Source: Pseudomonas fluorescens (GTDB taxonomy: Bacteria > Pseudomonadota > Gammaproteobacteria > Pseudomonadales > Pseudomonadaceae). From it: a stretch of 64,000 bases of DNA. The notes below the pieces were generated by a model. That model made no database searches. It was not told the origin of the DNA and saw nothing but the letters and a program-made list of their open reading frames with translations. Both the position numbers and the translations under genes were made by a program. Shown piece by piece: positions 35,901-45,053 of the stretch (positions are counted from its first letter, which is position 1; each line of letters opens with the position of its first letter). The stretch lies in contig NZ_CABVIR010000001.1 in NCBI RefSeq assembly GCF_902498065.1, positions 1,426,001 through 1,490,000 of the forward strand, given 5' to 3'.

Positions 35901-36664
35901 ACGATCACGCGATACCTTCGGATGAGCAGTTGGTCGCCTACCTCGACGACCAGCTCGACACCGAACAACGCGCCCGCATCGACGCGGCCATTGCCCAGGA
36001 TTCGATGCTCAACCTGCGCCTGCAATGGCTGGCTCGCAGCAGCCTGCCGTTCAACGTGGCCTTCGAGGAATTGACTCGGCAAGCTCCGGTGGATCGCTTG
36101 CAATCCATGCTCGACACCTTGCCCTCGCCTGAACGCCCTGGGATGAACCGGCGCTGGTTCCTCGCGGCGGCCGCCAGCCTGGTGGTCAGCGGCGTGCTGG
36201 CGGACCGGTTATTCCTCGGCTGGCAATCGAGTCGGGAGGAAAACAATTGGCGCGGATTAGTCGCCGACTATATGTCCCTCTACGTGCCGCAAACCCTGGA
36301 ACATTTGCCCAGAGACGAAGCCGCCCAACGCATGCAACTGCGGACCATCGATACGCGCCTGGGCCTGAACCTCATGCCCGCGCAACTGACCTTGCCGCGC
36401 CCCGAGTTCAAGCGTGCGCAGATCCTCGAATACGATGGCGTGGCCATCGCCCAGATCACCTATCTGGACCCGGTCCACGGCCCGATGGCGCTGTGCGTCA
36501 CCCACTCCAACAGCGGCAGCCGGGATTTCGCCCGGGAACGCCGGCATGGAATGAACATCGTCTATTGGGCAGACATGGAACATGCATGGATGCTGATCGG
36601 GCATAACCCGGCGGCGGAGTTGGAGGACATGGCCAAGCTGCTACGGAGTCGAATCAACGCGTAG
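35897..36664 (+). CDS. Membrane-anchored anti-sigma factor
   Basis: Encodes 255 residues. The N-terminal cytosolic domain (DEQLVAYLDDQLDTEQRARIDAAIAQDSMLNLRLQWL) is the zinc-finger-less anti-sigma helix bundle type. A twin-arginine-like sequence NRRWFLAAAASLVVSGVLA (about 84-102) gives one membrane helix, and the periplasmic domain (GLVADYMSLYVPQTLEHL onward) may sense a signal. Starts within the sigma stop (ATGA overlap), so it is translationally coupled. By analogy it holds the sigma factor at the membrane; the signal is unknown, with the exported TPR protein as a candidate partner. Confidence 0.85.
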   Translation: MNDHAIPSDEQLVAYLDDQLDTEQRARIDAAIAQDSMLNLRLQWLARSSLPFNVAFEELTRQAPVDRLQSMLDTLPSPERPGMNRRWFLAAAASLVVSGVLADRLFLGWQSSREENNWRGLVADYMSLYVPQTLEHLPRDEAAQRMQLRTIDTRLGLNLMPAQLTLPRPEFKRAQILEYDGVAIAQITYLDPVHGPMALCVTHSNSGSRDFARERRHGMNIVYWADMEHAWMLIGHNPAAELEDMAKLLRSRINA

Positions 36665-36667
36665 ATC

Positions 36668-36777
36668 CGTAGCAGCTGCGGAGCGTGCCTCTGCGGTCGG
36701 CCTGATAAATTCCGCTGCCTGAATTTACGACTGCTGCGCAGCCGAACGCAGCCTTGCAGGCTCGGCAGCTGCTACAT
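36668..36777. repeat. Second type of paired extragenic palindrome
   Basis: CCGTAGCAGCTGCGGAGC near 36667 is mirrored by GCTCGGCAGCTGCTAC ending at 36775, with inner arms CTGCGGTCGGC... and GCAGCCGAACGCAG. The core GTAGCAGCTGC differs from the GTGGGAGC elements in the window, so this is a different repeat family. Confidence 0.7.
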
Positions 36778-36786
36778 CAGAATTCA

Positions 36787-37065
36787 TCAATTGACCGAGG
36801 CGCCTGCTGTGAATTTCACCAGGTCCTTAGCGCCTGCACATTCTCCTGCCGGTCCCATCAGCACGGTGTATTTCACTTTGTCACCGACGAGAATATAGTC
36901 ATCGCCACCCGCCGTGGTATTGGGCCCTACGCGGATTGCCAGCCTGGAACGAAAACCATCATCAGGGGTGACCATGGCGAACTTCGTCGACGTTGTATCA
37001 ACCCAGACTGTCCTGATCGCGTTGATCGTGCCCTCACCGTTTCTTTTGGTTATTTGATCACCCAT
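36787..37065 (-). CDS. Small hypothetical protein
   Basis: Encodes 92 residues, beta-rich by appearance (KFAMVTPDDGFRSRLAIRVGPNTTAGGDDYILVGDKVKYTVLMGPAGECAG). A very good ribosome-binding site (GGAGG, six bases before ATG) supports a real gene. No signal peptide or membrane helix. I do not recognise the family. It is divergent from the RHS gene at 37287, and with the DUF-like size could be an immunity or adaptor protein, but that is guesswork. Confidence 0.6.
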   Translation of the reverse strand: MGDQITKRNGEGTINAIRTVWVDTTSTKFAMVTPDDGFRSRLAIRVGPNTTAGGDDYILVGDKVKYTVLMGPAGECAGAKDLVKFTAGASVN

Positions 37066-37286
37066 GCCGGCCCTCCTGCCCTGCCGCCGAAGTCGGACTG
37101 CGAAGAGACAATGAAACGCTTAAGTGGCGAGGATGACTACTGTCAGGTTTTACAGTTTCAGCCCATGACTGCGACAAAACGGGGCCTTTTGTCAGTAAAA
37201 GCCCTAGCAGTTCTGATAGTGGTCAACGATTGACGGATGTCCGACACTAAGGCCCCAGTTGTCCAATTGTGCATGGAGCTGCTTCG

Positions 37287-38328
37287 ATGCCACTTTCCTC
37301 GAGTAGTACCGTGCTGTGTCGCTATGGTTATGATCCGCTGGACCGTCAGGTTGATTGCGCCCCGTCCGCAACAGGCAGGCTCCAGCGTTTTTACTGCAAA
37401 ACGCGCCTGGCTAACGAAATTCAAGGCGCGGTTCACCGCAGCATCTTCCAGCACGACGACCAGCTATTGGCGCAACAACTGCGCCAGAACGGCAAGATCG
37501 ACACCACCCTTCTGGCGACCGACAAACAACGTTCCGTGATAAACGCACTCGACGCTGCTGAGCCTCACCCTCTCGCCCTCACACCCTACGGCCACCGCCC
37601 TCCGCCCTCCGGAAAACGGCTTGCTCAGCCTGCTCGCGTTCAATGGCGAACGGCCTGATCCGCTGACCGGGCATTATCATTTGGGTAATGGTTATCGGCA
37701 GTTCAACCCGGTATTGATGCGGTTCAACAGTCCGGACAGCTTGAGTCCGTTCAGCGACGGTGGGAAGAATGCCTATGCGTATTGCGGGGGGGATCCGGTT
37801 AATCGGAGTGATCCGAACGGAAAATTATCTATCTTGTCGAATGTTTTCAGCATTTTCAACGTTTCCGCCGTTGTTGCAGTGGGTACTTTTGCTGGATCAC
37901 TATATGTAGAGGATGAGACGCTGGGGTTGATACTTTCGGGGATTTCAGGGCTGGCAGGCGGCATTGCTCTTGGCAGTAAGTTAGCGCCCTTAAGAAAAGC
38001 CCGCCAACCGCAGATGAGTGGAAGCGTCCAGCCGAGGGGTAACACCTCAATCACAATCCAAATGAACAGTCTTCCTCAAGGCAATCCGAGCTCGCCCCCC
38101 GCCTATAACCCGCCTGCCCCGGTCGACCGTGGCCTTAACAGATTCAGCCAGCGCCCACCTGCGTTTCGAACCGAAGCACGAGATCCGAATCTGCCCCAAC
38201 ACCGCCTTGGCGAACGACCCAACGGTAGTCCTGTATTTGAAGGGCCAAATGGTACGCCGACCACCAGACCCAGCGGCGCATCGGATTTGGCACCAGTCGG
38301 CAATTCTATTCGCACCCGGTCGCGATGA
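37287..38328 (+). pseudogene. Short RHS-core protein gene, frameshifted by a 7-base duplication
   Basis: Two reading frames make one RHS-type protein. The first (37287 to about 37600) starts MPLSSSSTVLCRYGYDPLDR and runs through RFYCKTRLANEIQGAVHRS and ATDKQRSVINALDAAEPHPLALTPYGHRPP. The second (about 37610-38328) continues ENGLLSLLAFNGERPDPLTGHYHLGNGYRQFNPVLMRFNSPDSLSPF...NAYAYCGGDPVNRSDPNGK, the RHS core, then a variable tail with a hydrophobic region (VAVGTFAGSLYV, LSGISGLAGGIALG) and a Pro-rich end. GGAG lies eight bases before the ATG. A tandem CCGCCCT duplication joins the two frames. About 340 residues if repaired. The tail may be a toxin tip, unrecognised. Confidence 0.82.
37595..37608 (+). 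repeat. Tandem 7-base repeat causing the RHS frameshift
   Basis: CCGCCCT occurs twice in direct succession (37595-37601, 37602-37608) and is followed by CCG. Removing one copy restores GHRPPENGLLSLL in a single frame. Confidence 0.85.
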
Positions 38329-38355
38329 AATCACCGCAAGGTCAGCGGGACGTGT

Positions 38356-39657
38356 TCAAACCAGCGACGGCAACCACAACCGAAACCGGGCCCCGCCCAG
38401 CGGCGAGGCCTCGACCGTCAACGTTCCGCCCTGCGCCTCCAGCGCCCGACGACTGATCGCCAGCCCCAGACCAAACCCGCCCGTCGCCCGATCCCGACTG
38501 CGATCCAATCGATAGAACGGTTCGAAAATCCGCTCGCGCTCGTCATCGGGAATGCCGATGCCATCGTCATCGACCCAGATTTCACAGCCCTTCGCACAGA
38601 CCTGCACCCCGATCTGAATGCGCTTCTCGCAATAGCGCATTGCGTTGCGCAGCAGGTTCTGAATCGCGCGGGCAGCCAGGCGTGGGTCTAGCGTGAAGCG
38701 TTCGAGCTGGCCGTGGAGCAGCACGTCGATGACGATGTCCGGGTTTTCCAGCTCCTCGTCGACACTGCCCAAAATGCTGTCGATGAATTCATCCAGCGCC
38801 ACCTCGACCTGTTCCGGCACTTTCGCCGGGTTTTGCAGGCGGCTGTAAGACAGCAGCTCCAGCACCAGCTCATCGAGTTCACGAATGTGTGCAACCAGCC
38901 CTTGCAACCGCTCCCGACTGGAGGCAGGCAAATCATCGGACAGCGCGAGGGCCAGGCCGAAATCCAGTCGGGTCAGCGGTGTGCGCAGTTCGTGGGAAAC
39001 GGCGTTAAGCAAATCCCGCTGCTGGTTGAGCAGTTTTTCGATGTCGCCAGCCATGGTGTCGAACACGTTGGCCAGGCTACCGATGTTGGAGTGGCCGGGG
39101 ATCCGGGTGCGCTCGCTCAAATGACCTTTGCCGAAGCGCTCAGCCGTGCCTTTGAGCCGCTCCAGGTCGCGCCAGTGCGGGCGCAGCCACAGCAACAGGC
39201 ACGCGAGCAGGGTCGCGCCGATCAGCACGTTGATGCTCCAGTACAGCAAATTGACGTCCAGCGGGTCCGGCGGCACGACCATTTGCACGACAACTTGCGC
39301 GTTCAGCGGCGCCACCGCCAGCGTGCGCCAGCCCCAATCGCCGATGCGCACGACGTTCTCGCCACGCTGGAGACGCTTCTGTTCCGCCAGGGTCAAACCG
39401 TCATCGTCATTGCGGCTCAGGACGATGTGCAGCGGATTGAATGCCTTGTCCAACTCGGCAGCCAAGGCCGGCCACTGCGCTTCGGGCACGGCGTGAAACT
39501 GCTTGACGATCAGCGACTGCAAGCCGCGCGAGTAATCGAGGTTGTAGGTGACAAAGCGCTCCTGGAAGACCTTGATCACGACGTCCGGCACCAGATAGAT
39601 CGCGGCGCTGTACGAGATGATCGTCACCAGGTACAGGCGAAAGAGGATCCTGAACAT
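38356..39657 (-). CDS. rstB: RstB-like sensor histidine kinase
   Basis: About 433 residues. Membrane helices at about 8-28 and 138-158 flank a periplasmic domain of about 110 residues; HAMP follows, then HisKA with His222 (NAVSHELRTPLTRLD) and a HATPase domain with NAMRYCE (N box), DDDGIGIP and GGFGLGLAIS (G boxes). The start MFRILFRLYLV lies four bases after the regulator's stop; the frame is open further but overlaps the regulator. The partner resembles E. coli RstA. Divergent from the RND efflux genes, which it may control. The symbol is by similarity only. Confidence 0.88.
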   Translation of the reverse strand: MFRILFRLYLVTIISYSAAIYLVPDVVIKVFQERFVTYNLDYSRGLQSLIVKQFHAVPEAQWPALAAELDKAFNPLHIVLSRNDDDGLTLAEQKRLQRGENVVRIGDWGWRTLAVAPLNAQVVVQMVVPPDPLDVNLLYWSINVLIGATLLACLLLWLRPHWRDLERLKGTAERFGKGHLSERTRIPGHSNIGSLANVFDTMAGDIEKLLNQQRDLLNAVSHELRTPLTRLDFGLALALSDDLPASSRERLQGLVAHIRELDELVLELLSYSRLQNPAKVPEQVEVALDEFIDSILGSVDEELENPDIVIDVLLHGQLERFTLDPRLAARAIQNLLRNAMRYCEKRIQIGVQVCAKGCEIWVDDDGIGIPDDERERIFEPFYRLDRSRDRATGGFGLGLAISRRALEAQGGTLTVEASPLGGARFRLWLPSLV

Positions 39658-39661
39658 CGCT

Positions 39662-40363
39662 TCAGCATTCCCACTCGGAACGGCTGAACAGGTAACCCTT
39701 GCCCCACACGGTCTTGATCTTGCGCGCCTCGCCGGCGTGGTCATCGAATTTGCGTCGCAACTTGGAAATCGCCACGTCAACCGAGCGGTCGGTGCCGTTG
39801 AATTCGATGCCGCGCAGGCGTTGCAGGATCTGGTCGCGGCTCAGCACTTCGCCGGCATGCCGGGCCAGCACCACCAGCAGGTTGTATTCACCGCTAGACA
39901 GCTCGACCAGTTGCTCGCGCCAGGTCACGGTGCGCTCGGACAGGTCGATGCACAGGTTTCCCATGAGAATGCGGTCGTTGGCGGTCTGCGGTTCGCTGAG
40001 GCTGCTGCGGCGCAATAGTGTGCGCACGCGGGCCAGCAATACACGCGGTTCGCAGGGTTTGGTCACGTAGTCGTCGGCGCCCATTTCCAGGCCCAGTACC
40101 TGGTCGTGGCTGTCGTCGCGGGCGGTGAGCATCAGGATCGGCAGCGTCGCCGAATCCGCCCGCAGCAAGCGGCAGACCTGCAGGCCGTCGAGCCCCGGCA
40201 GCATCAGGTCGAGGATCACCAGGTCGGGGGGATTGACCCGCGCGCGCTCGCGCACGTGGTCGCCGCGGCTGATCACGCTGACGCAATAGCCGTTACGTTC
40301 CAGGTAGCTGGCAATCAGTTCGGAGAGCGCGGTGTCGTCTTCGACCAGGAGGATGTTGGGCAT
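39662..40363 (-). CDS. rstA: RstA-like response regulator (OmpR family)
   Basis: Encodes 233 residues. Receiver domain with Asp9/Asp10, phospho-acceptor Asp52 (LVILDLMLPG) and Lys102 (YVTKPCEP), then an OmpR-type winged helix with LLVVLARHAGEVLSRDQILQRLRGIEFNGTDRSVDVAISKLRRKF and KTVWGKGYLFSRSEW. The LRG(I/V)...DRSVDVAIS stretch and C-terminus match my memory of E. coli RstA well. The frame runs upstream to 40552 only through a REP element; the ATG at 40363 starts the canonical MPNILLVEDD. Co-transcribed with the kinase. Confidence 0.9.
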   Translation of the reverse strand: MPNILLVEDDTALSELIASYLERNGYCVSVISRGDHVRERARVNPPDLVILDLMLPGLDGLQVCRLLRADSATLPILMLTARDDSHDQVLGLEMGADDYVTKPCEPRVLLARVRTLLRRSSLSEPQTANDRILMGNLCIDLSERTVTWREQLVELSSGEYNLLVVLARHAGEVLSRDQILQRLRGIEFNGTDRSVDVAISKLRRKFDDHAGEARKIKTVWGKGYLFSRSEWEC

Positions 40364-40398
40364 GGGTGTTTCCAGAAAGTGCAGTGGCGCCTGTTGTG

Positions 40399-40500
40399 CC
40401 GCCATCGCCAGCAGGCTAGCTCCCGCAGGGGTTTGATGTGAGCACAGATTTTGTGAACATCCCCTATCAACTGTGGGAGCCAGCCTGCTGGCGATGGCGG
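40399..40500. repeat. REP pair (REPIN), mixed CCAGC/CTAGC
   Basis: GCCATCGCCAGCAGGCTAGCTCCCGCA is mirrored by CTGTGGGAGCCAGCCTGCTGGCGATGGC, with a few non-complementary positions. It sits in the rstA leader, between the divergent rstA and RND genes. Confidence 0.83.
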
Positions 40501-40657
40501 CATGACAGGCGCTGAAGGAATCAAGCCGTGAAGGATATACGCCCTCACCCATGCCTGAGTAAAACCCTTACACAATTTCACACAGCACCAACAAAGCTTC
40601 ACCGCTACCCTCGTCGGCTCCCCGTAGGATGCGGGAGTTCATTATTGGGGGATTTAC

Positions 40658-41815
40658 ATGTCAAAGAACCTGCTTGCCAAGCTCAGCCTGCTTGCCCTGG
40701 CGTTGACGCTGAGCGCGTGTGACAAGTCCTCGAACGCTGAAGAACAGGCGCCGTTGGCCACCGTACGCATCGAGACCCTCACAGCCCGCCCCCTGTCGAT
40801 CACCAGCGAGTTGAGCGGGCGGATTGCCGCGCCACGCATTGCCGAAGTGCGCGCCCGTGTCGCCGGAGTGGTATTGCAGCGTGTTTTTCACGAAGGCAGC
40901 GACGTGAAAAAAGGCGACGTGCTGTTTCGCATCGATCCGGCACCGTTCAAGGCTGACCTGGACAGCGCCGAAGCTTCGCTGCGCAAGGCCGAAGCCAACG
41001 CCTTCCAGGCCCGACTGCAAGAGCAGCGCTACGCCCAGTTGATAGAAGGCAACGCCATCAGCGGCCAGGACTACGACAACGCCCGGGCCGCCGTGCGGCA
41101 AACCGCCGCTGACGTCGCGGCCAACAAGGCCGCCGTGGATCGAGCGAAATTGAATCTCGGTTACGCCACCGTCACCGCGCCCATTTCCGGACGCATCGGC
41201 CGTGCACTGGTCACCGAAGGCGCGTTGGTCGGGCAGAACGAAAGCACACCGCTGGCCCTGATCCAGCAGTTGAATCCGATTCATGCCGACCTCACCCAAT
41301 CGACCCGCGAACTCAACGACCTGCGCCGCGCCTTCCGTTCCGGTCAGTTGAAGGAGGTTGGTCAGGGGCAGGCCAAAGCCACGCTGATTCAGGACGACGG
41401 CAGCCTCTATCCGCTGCCGGGCAAGCTGCTGTTCACCGACATCACCGTCGACCCGGGCACCGGCCAGATCATCCTGCGCAGCGAGTTTCCCAACCCGGAC
41501 CTCGATTTGCTGCCCGGCAGCTTCGTGCGGGTGCGCCTGGAACAAGCCGTGAATCAGCAAGGCATCAGCGTGCCGCAACGCGCCATCCAGCGTGACAGCG
41601 CGGGCGTTGCGCAGGTGCTGATGCTCGACGCGGATCAACGGGTCGGCCAGCAACCGGTCGAACTGGGCGTCGTGCAAAACGATCGCTGGATCGTCACCGC
41701 AGGCCTCAAGTCTGGCGACCGCATCGTCATTGAAGGCCTGCAACACGCCAAGCCCGGCGAGAAAGTGCAGATCGACGACTCCCCTCTTCCACTTGCCCAG
41801 GCTTCTGGTCAGTAA
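40658..41815 (+). CDS. RND efflux periplasmic adaptor (MexA/AcrA family)
   Basis: Encodes 385 residues. Lipoprotein signal with lipobox LSAC (Cys21), then the adaptor order: beta-barrel start (ITSELSGRIAAPRIAEVRARVAGVV), lipoyl half (FHEGSDVKKGDVLFRIDP), alpha-hairpin (about 100-170), second lipoyl half (YATVTAPISGRIGRALVTEGALVG) and membrane-proximal domain. GGGGGA precedes the ATG. The permease gene starts 15 bases downstream. Specific family member (MexJ-, MexV- or other-like) cannot be told by eye. Confidence 0.92.
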   Translation: MSKNLLAKLSLLALALTLSACDKSSNAEEQAPLATVRIETLTARPLSITSELSGRIAAPRIAEVRARVAGVVLQRVFHEGSDVKKGDVLFRIDPAPFKADLDSAEASLRKAEANAFQARLQEQRYAQLIEGNAISGQDYDNARAAVRQTAADVAANKAAVDRAKLNLGYATVTAPISGRIGRALVTEGALVGQNESTPLALIQQLNPIHADLTQSTRELNDLRRAFRSGQLKEVGQGQAKATLIQDDGSLYPLPGKLLFTDITVDPGTGQIILRSEFPNPDLDLLPGSFVRVRLEQAVNQQGISVPQRAIQRDSAGVAQVLMLDADQRVGQQPVELGVVQNDRWIVTAGLKSGDRIVIEGLQHAKPGEKVQIDDSPLPLAQASGQ

Positions 41816-41830
41816 GCAGGACGCTTTTCT

Positions 41831-44800
41831 ATGCCGCAGTTCTTTATTGATCGCCCGGTGTTCGCCTGGGTGGTTGCCCTGTTCATTCTGCTGGCCGGCG
41901 CCCTGGCCATTCCGCAGTTGCCGGTGGCGCAGTACCCCGATGTCGCGCCGCCGCAGATCGAAATTTATGCCGTGTACCCGGGCGCCTCGGCGCAAACCGT
42001 GGACGAAAGCGTGGTCAGCCTGATCGAGGAAGAGCTCAACGGCGCCGATCATCTGTTGTATTTCGAGTCGCAAAGCAGCCTCGGCAGCGCCACGATCAAG
42101 GCGACTTTCCAGCCGGGCACCAACCCGGAAATGGCCCAGGTGGATGTGCAGAATCGCCTGAAAGTCGTCGAGTCGCGCCTGCCGCAAGCGGTCAATCAGC
42201 AAGGTTTGCAGGTGGAGAAAGTCTCCGCCGGTTTCCTCCTGCTGATCACCTTGACTTCCACTGACGGCAAGCTCGACGACGTGGCGCTCAGCGATTATCT
42301 GGCGCGTAACGTGATGAACGAGATCAAGCGCCTGGACGGCGTCGGCAAGGCCCAGTTGTATGGCGCCGAACGGGCGATGCGGATCTGGATCGACCCGCAG
42401 AAACTGATCGGTTTCAACCTGACACCGGCAGACGTCAACGCCGCCATCGTTGCGCAGAACGCCCAAGTCTCGGCCGGCAGCATCGGTGATCTGCCGACCC
42501 GCACCACCCAGGAAATCACCGCGACCATTCTGGTCAAAGGCCAGCTGTCGACCCCGGAAGAGTTCGCCGACATCGTGCTCAAGGCCAATGCCGACGGCTC
42601 CACGGTGCGCATCGGTGATGTGGCGCGGGTCGAGATCGGCAGCCAGGAATATCAGTTCGGCACGCGCCTGAACGGCAAGCCGTCCACCGCCGTCGGCGTG
42701 CAGTTGTCGCCCGGCGCCAACGCCCTGAGCACCGCGACGCTGGTGCGGGCGAAGATGGATGAACTGGCGCGCTACTTCCCGGCCAATGTGGAATACAAGA
42801 TTCCGTACGACACCTCGCCCTTCGTCAAAGTGTCGATTACCAAAGTGGTTTACACCCTGGTCGAGGCGATGGTGCTGGTGTTCGCGGTGATGTTCCTGTT
42901 CCTGCAAAACATCCGCTACACGCTGATTCCGACCCTCGTTGTGCCGGTGGCATTGATGGGCACTTTTGCGACCATGCTCGCGCTGGGGTTCTCGATCAAC
43001 GTGCTGACCATGTTCGGCATGGTGCTGGCCATCGGCATTCTGGTGGACGACGCCATCGTCGTGGTGGAGAACGTCGAGCGGATCATGGTCACCGAAGGCC
43101 TGTCGCCCAAAGAGGCGACCCGCAAGGCGATGAAGCAGATCACCGGTGCGATCATCGGCATCACGCTGGTGCTGGTGGCGGTGTTCATTCCGATGGCGTT
43201 CATGCAGGGCTCGGTCGGGGTGATTTACCGGCAATTCTCGCTGTCGATGGCCACCTCGATTCTGTTTTCGGCCTTCCTCGCGCTGACCTTGACCCCGGCG
43301 CTTTGCGCCACGCTGCTCAAACCGATTGCCAAGGGCGAGCATCACGCCAAGGGCGGTTTCTTCGGCTGGTTCAACCGGCGCTTCGAGCAACTGACCGAGC
43401 GCTATCAGGGCTGGGTCGCCTATGCGCTGAAACGCAGCGGCCGCTACCTGCTGATCTACGGCGTGCTGCTGGTCGCTCTGGGGCTGAGCTTCAGTCGTCT
43501 GCCCTCTTCGTTCCTACCGGTGGAGGATCAGGGTTACACCATCACCGACATTCAGCTGCCGCCCGGCGCGAGCAAGAATCGCACGGTGCAGGTGGTCGAG
43601 CAGATCGAAGCGCACAACGCCAGCGAACCGGGCGTCGGTGACAGCACGGTGATTCTCGGCTTCAGCTTCTCCGGCAGCGGGCAAAACGCGGCGCTGGCGT
43701 TTACCACGTTGAAAGACTGGTCGGATCGCGGCAGCGACGATTCGGCCAGTTCGATTGCCGACCGCGCCAACATCGCACTGAGCCAGATCAAGGATGCCGT
43801 GGCGTTCGCGGTCCTGCCGCCGCCGGTGGACGGCCTCGGCACCTCCAGCGGTTTCGAGTTCCGCTTGCAGGACCGTGGCGGCCTCGGGCATGCCACGCTG
43901 ATGCAGGCGCGCACCGCGTTGCTGGCGGCCGCCGAGAAAAGTCCGATCCTGATGAACGTGCGCGAAAGTGCCTTGGCCGAAGCGCCGCAGGTGCAACTGA
44001 TCGTCGACCGTAAACAGGCAAATGCGCTGGGGGTTTCCTTTGCTGACATTGGCAGCGTGCTGTCTACCGCGGTCGGTTCGGCGTACATCAACGACTTCCC
44101 CAATCAGGGGCGGATGCAGCGGGTGGTGGTTCAGGCCGAAGGCGATCAACGCAGTCAGGTCGCCGATCTGCTGAAGATCCACGTGCGCAACAGCAACGGG
44201 AAAATGGTGCCGTTGTCCGCCTTCGTCCAGGCAAAATGGACCCAGGGCCCGGCGCAATTGACCCGTTACAACGGCTATCCGGCGATCAGTATCTCCGGTG
44301 AGCCGACGCCGGGTCACAGCACCGGTGAAGCCATGGCGGAAATCGAACGGTTGGTCGCGCAAGGGTCGGCAGGCCTGGGCCAGGAATGGACCGGCCTGTC
44401 TTTGCAGGAACGACTGTCCGGCAGTCAGGCACCGATCCTGCTCGGGTTGTCGCTGTTGATCGTGTTCCTGTGCCTGGCGGCGTTGTATGAGAGCTGGTCG
44501 ATTCCGACCTCGGTGCTGCTGGTGGTGCCGCTGGGCGTGCTCGGTGCGGTATTGGCCGTGACCTTGCGCGGGATGCCCAACGACGTGTTCTTCAAGGTCG
44601 GGCTGATCACCATCATCGGCCTGTCGGCGAAGAACGCGATCCTGATCATCGAGTTCGCCAAGAGCCTGTACGACGAAGGCCACGACCTGATTGACGCCAC
44701 GCTGCAAGCCGCACGCCTGCGCTTGCGGCCGATCGTCATGACGTCCCTGGCGTTCATCCTCGGCGTCGTGCCCCTGGCAATCGCCACGGGCGCCAGCTCC

Positions 44801-44923
44801 GCGAGCCAGCAAGCCATTGGCACCGGCGTGATTGGCGGAATGATCACCGCGACACTGGCGGTGGTGTTTGTGCCGGTGTTTTTTGTGGTGGTGATGAAGC
44901 TCGTCCGCAAACGGCATCTCTAG
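41831..44923 (+). CDS. RND efflux permease (MexB/AcrB, HAE1 family)
   Basis: Encodes 1030 residues. Starts MPQFFIDRPVFAWVVALFILLAGALAI as in HAE1 pumps, with 12 membrane helices in two blocks and two large periplasmic loops. The proton relay aspartates are in GILVDDAIVVVENVER (TM4), with Lys in SAKNAILIIEFAK (TM10). Exports amphiphilic drugs in exchange for protons together with the adaptor. No outer-membrane factor gene follows, so it must borrow one (OprM-type), as MexJK and MexVW do. RstAB-like genes are divergent. Confidence 0.94.
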   Translation: MPQFFIDRPVFAWVVALFILLAGALAIPQLPVAQYPDVAPPQIEIYAVYPGASAQTVDESVVSLIEEELNGADHLLYFESQSSLGSATIKATFQPGTNPEMAQVDVQNRLKVVESRLPQAVNQQGLQVEKVSAGFLLLITLTSTDGKLDDVALSDYLARNVMNEIKRLDGVGKAQLYGAERAMRIWIDPQKLIGFNLTPADVNAAIVAQNAQVSAGSIGDLPTRTTQEITATILVKGQLSTPEEFADIVLKANADGSTVRIGDVARVEIGSQEYQFGTRLNGKPSTAVGVQLSPGANALSTATLVRAKMDELARYFPANVEYKIPYDTSPFVKVSITKVVYTLVEAMVLVFAVMFLFLQNIRYTLIPTLVVPVALMGTFATMLALGFSINVLTMFGMVLAIGILVDDAIVVVENVERIMVTEGLSPKEATRKAMKQITGAIIGITLVLVAVFIPMAFMQGSVGVIYRQFSLSMATSILFSAFLALTLTPALCATLLKPIAKGEHHAKGGFFGWFNRRFEQLTERYQGWVAYALKRSGRYLLIYGVLLVALGLSFSRLPSSFLPVEDQGYTITDIQLPPGASKNRTVQVVEQIEAHNASEPGVGDSTVILGFSFSGSGQNAALAFTTLKDWSDRGSDDSASSIADRANIALSQIKDAVAFAVLPPPVDGLGTSSGFEFRLQDRGGLGHATLMQARTALLAAAEKSPILMNVRESALAEAPQVQLIVDRKQANALGVSFADIGSVLSTAVGSAYINDFPNQGRMQRVVVQAEGDQRSQVADLLKIHVRNSNGKMVPLSAFVQAKWTQGPAQLTRYNGYPAISISGEPTPGHSTGEAMAEIERLVAQGSAGLGQEWTGLSLQERLSGSQAPILLGLSLLIVFLCLAALYESWSIPTSVLLVVPLGVLGAVLAVTLRGMPNDVFFKVGLITIIGLSAKNAILIIEFAKSLYDEGHDLIDATLQAARLRLRPIVMTSLAFILGVVPLAIATGASSASQQAIGTGVIGGMITATLAVVFVPVFFVVVMKLVRKRHL

Positions 44924-44941
44924 CCCACACCACCCATCCCC

Positions 44942-44970
44942 TGTGGGAGCGAGCCTGCTCGCTCCCCACA
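44942..44970 (+). terminator. Hairpin downstream of the RND operon (single REP-type unit)
   Basis: TGTGGGAGCGAG pairs with CTCGCTCCCCACA around CCTG, beginning 19 bases after the permease stop. It is one arm of a REP element without its partner and may act as terminator or 3' stabiliser. The stretch to 45053 holds nothing else. Confidence 0.65.
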
Positions 44971-45053
44971 AAGCTCTTCGTTGGTTTCAGGATTGGTCAC
45001 AACGCAGCGCGCTGGGCTAAGGTGTTTGCAACGTCTTGATGCATCGAGCCTCC

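Noticed and set aside
40364..40552. N-terminal extension of the response regulator
   Set aside because: Runs through a REP pair; the conserved receiver start MPNILLVEDD is at 40363.
40661..43390. 909-codon open frame on the minus strand opposite the RND genes
   Set aside because: It is an antisense shadow of high-GC codons; composition is His/Gln/Arg-rich without domains, while the plus strand encodes complete adaptor and permease proteins.
43514..44971. 485-codon minus-strand frame over the end of the RND permease
   Set aside because: Shadow of the third codon positions; runs into a REP-type hairpin.
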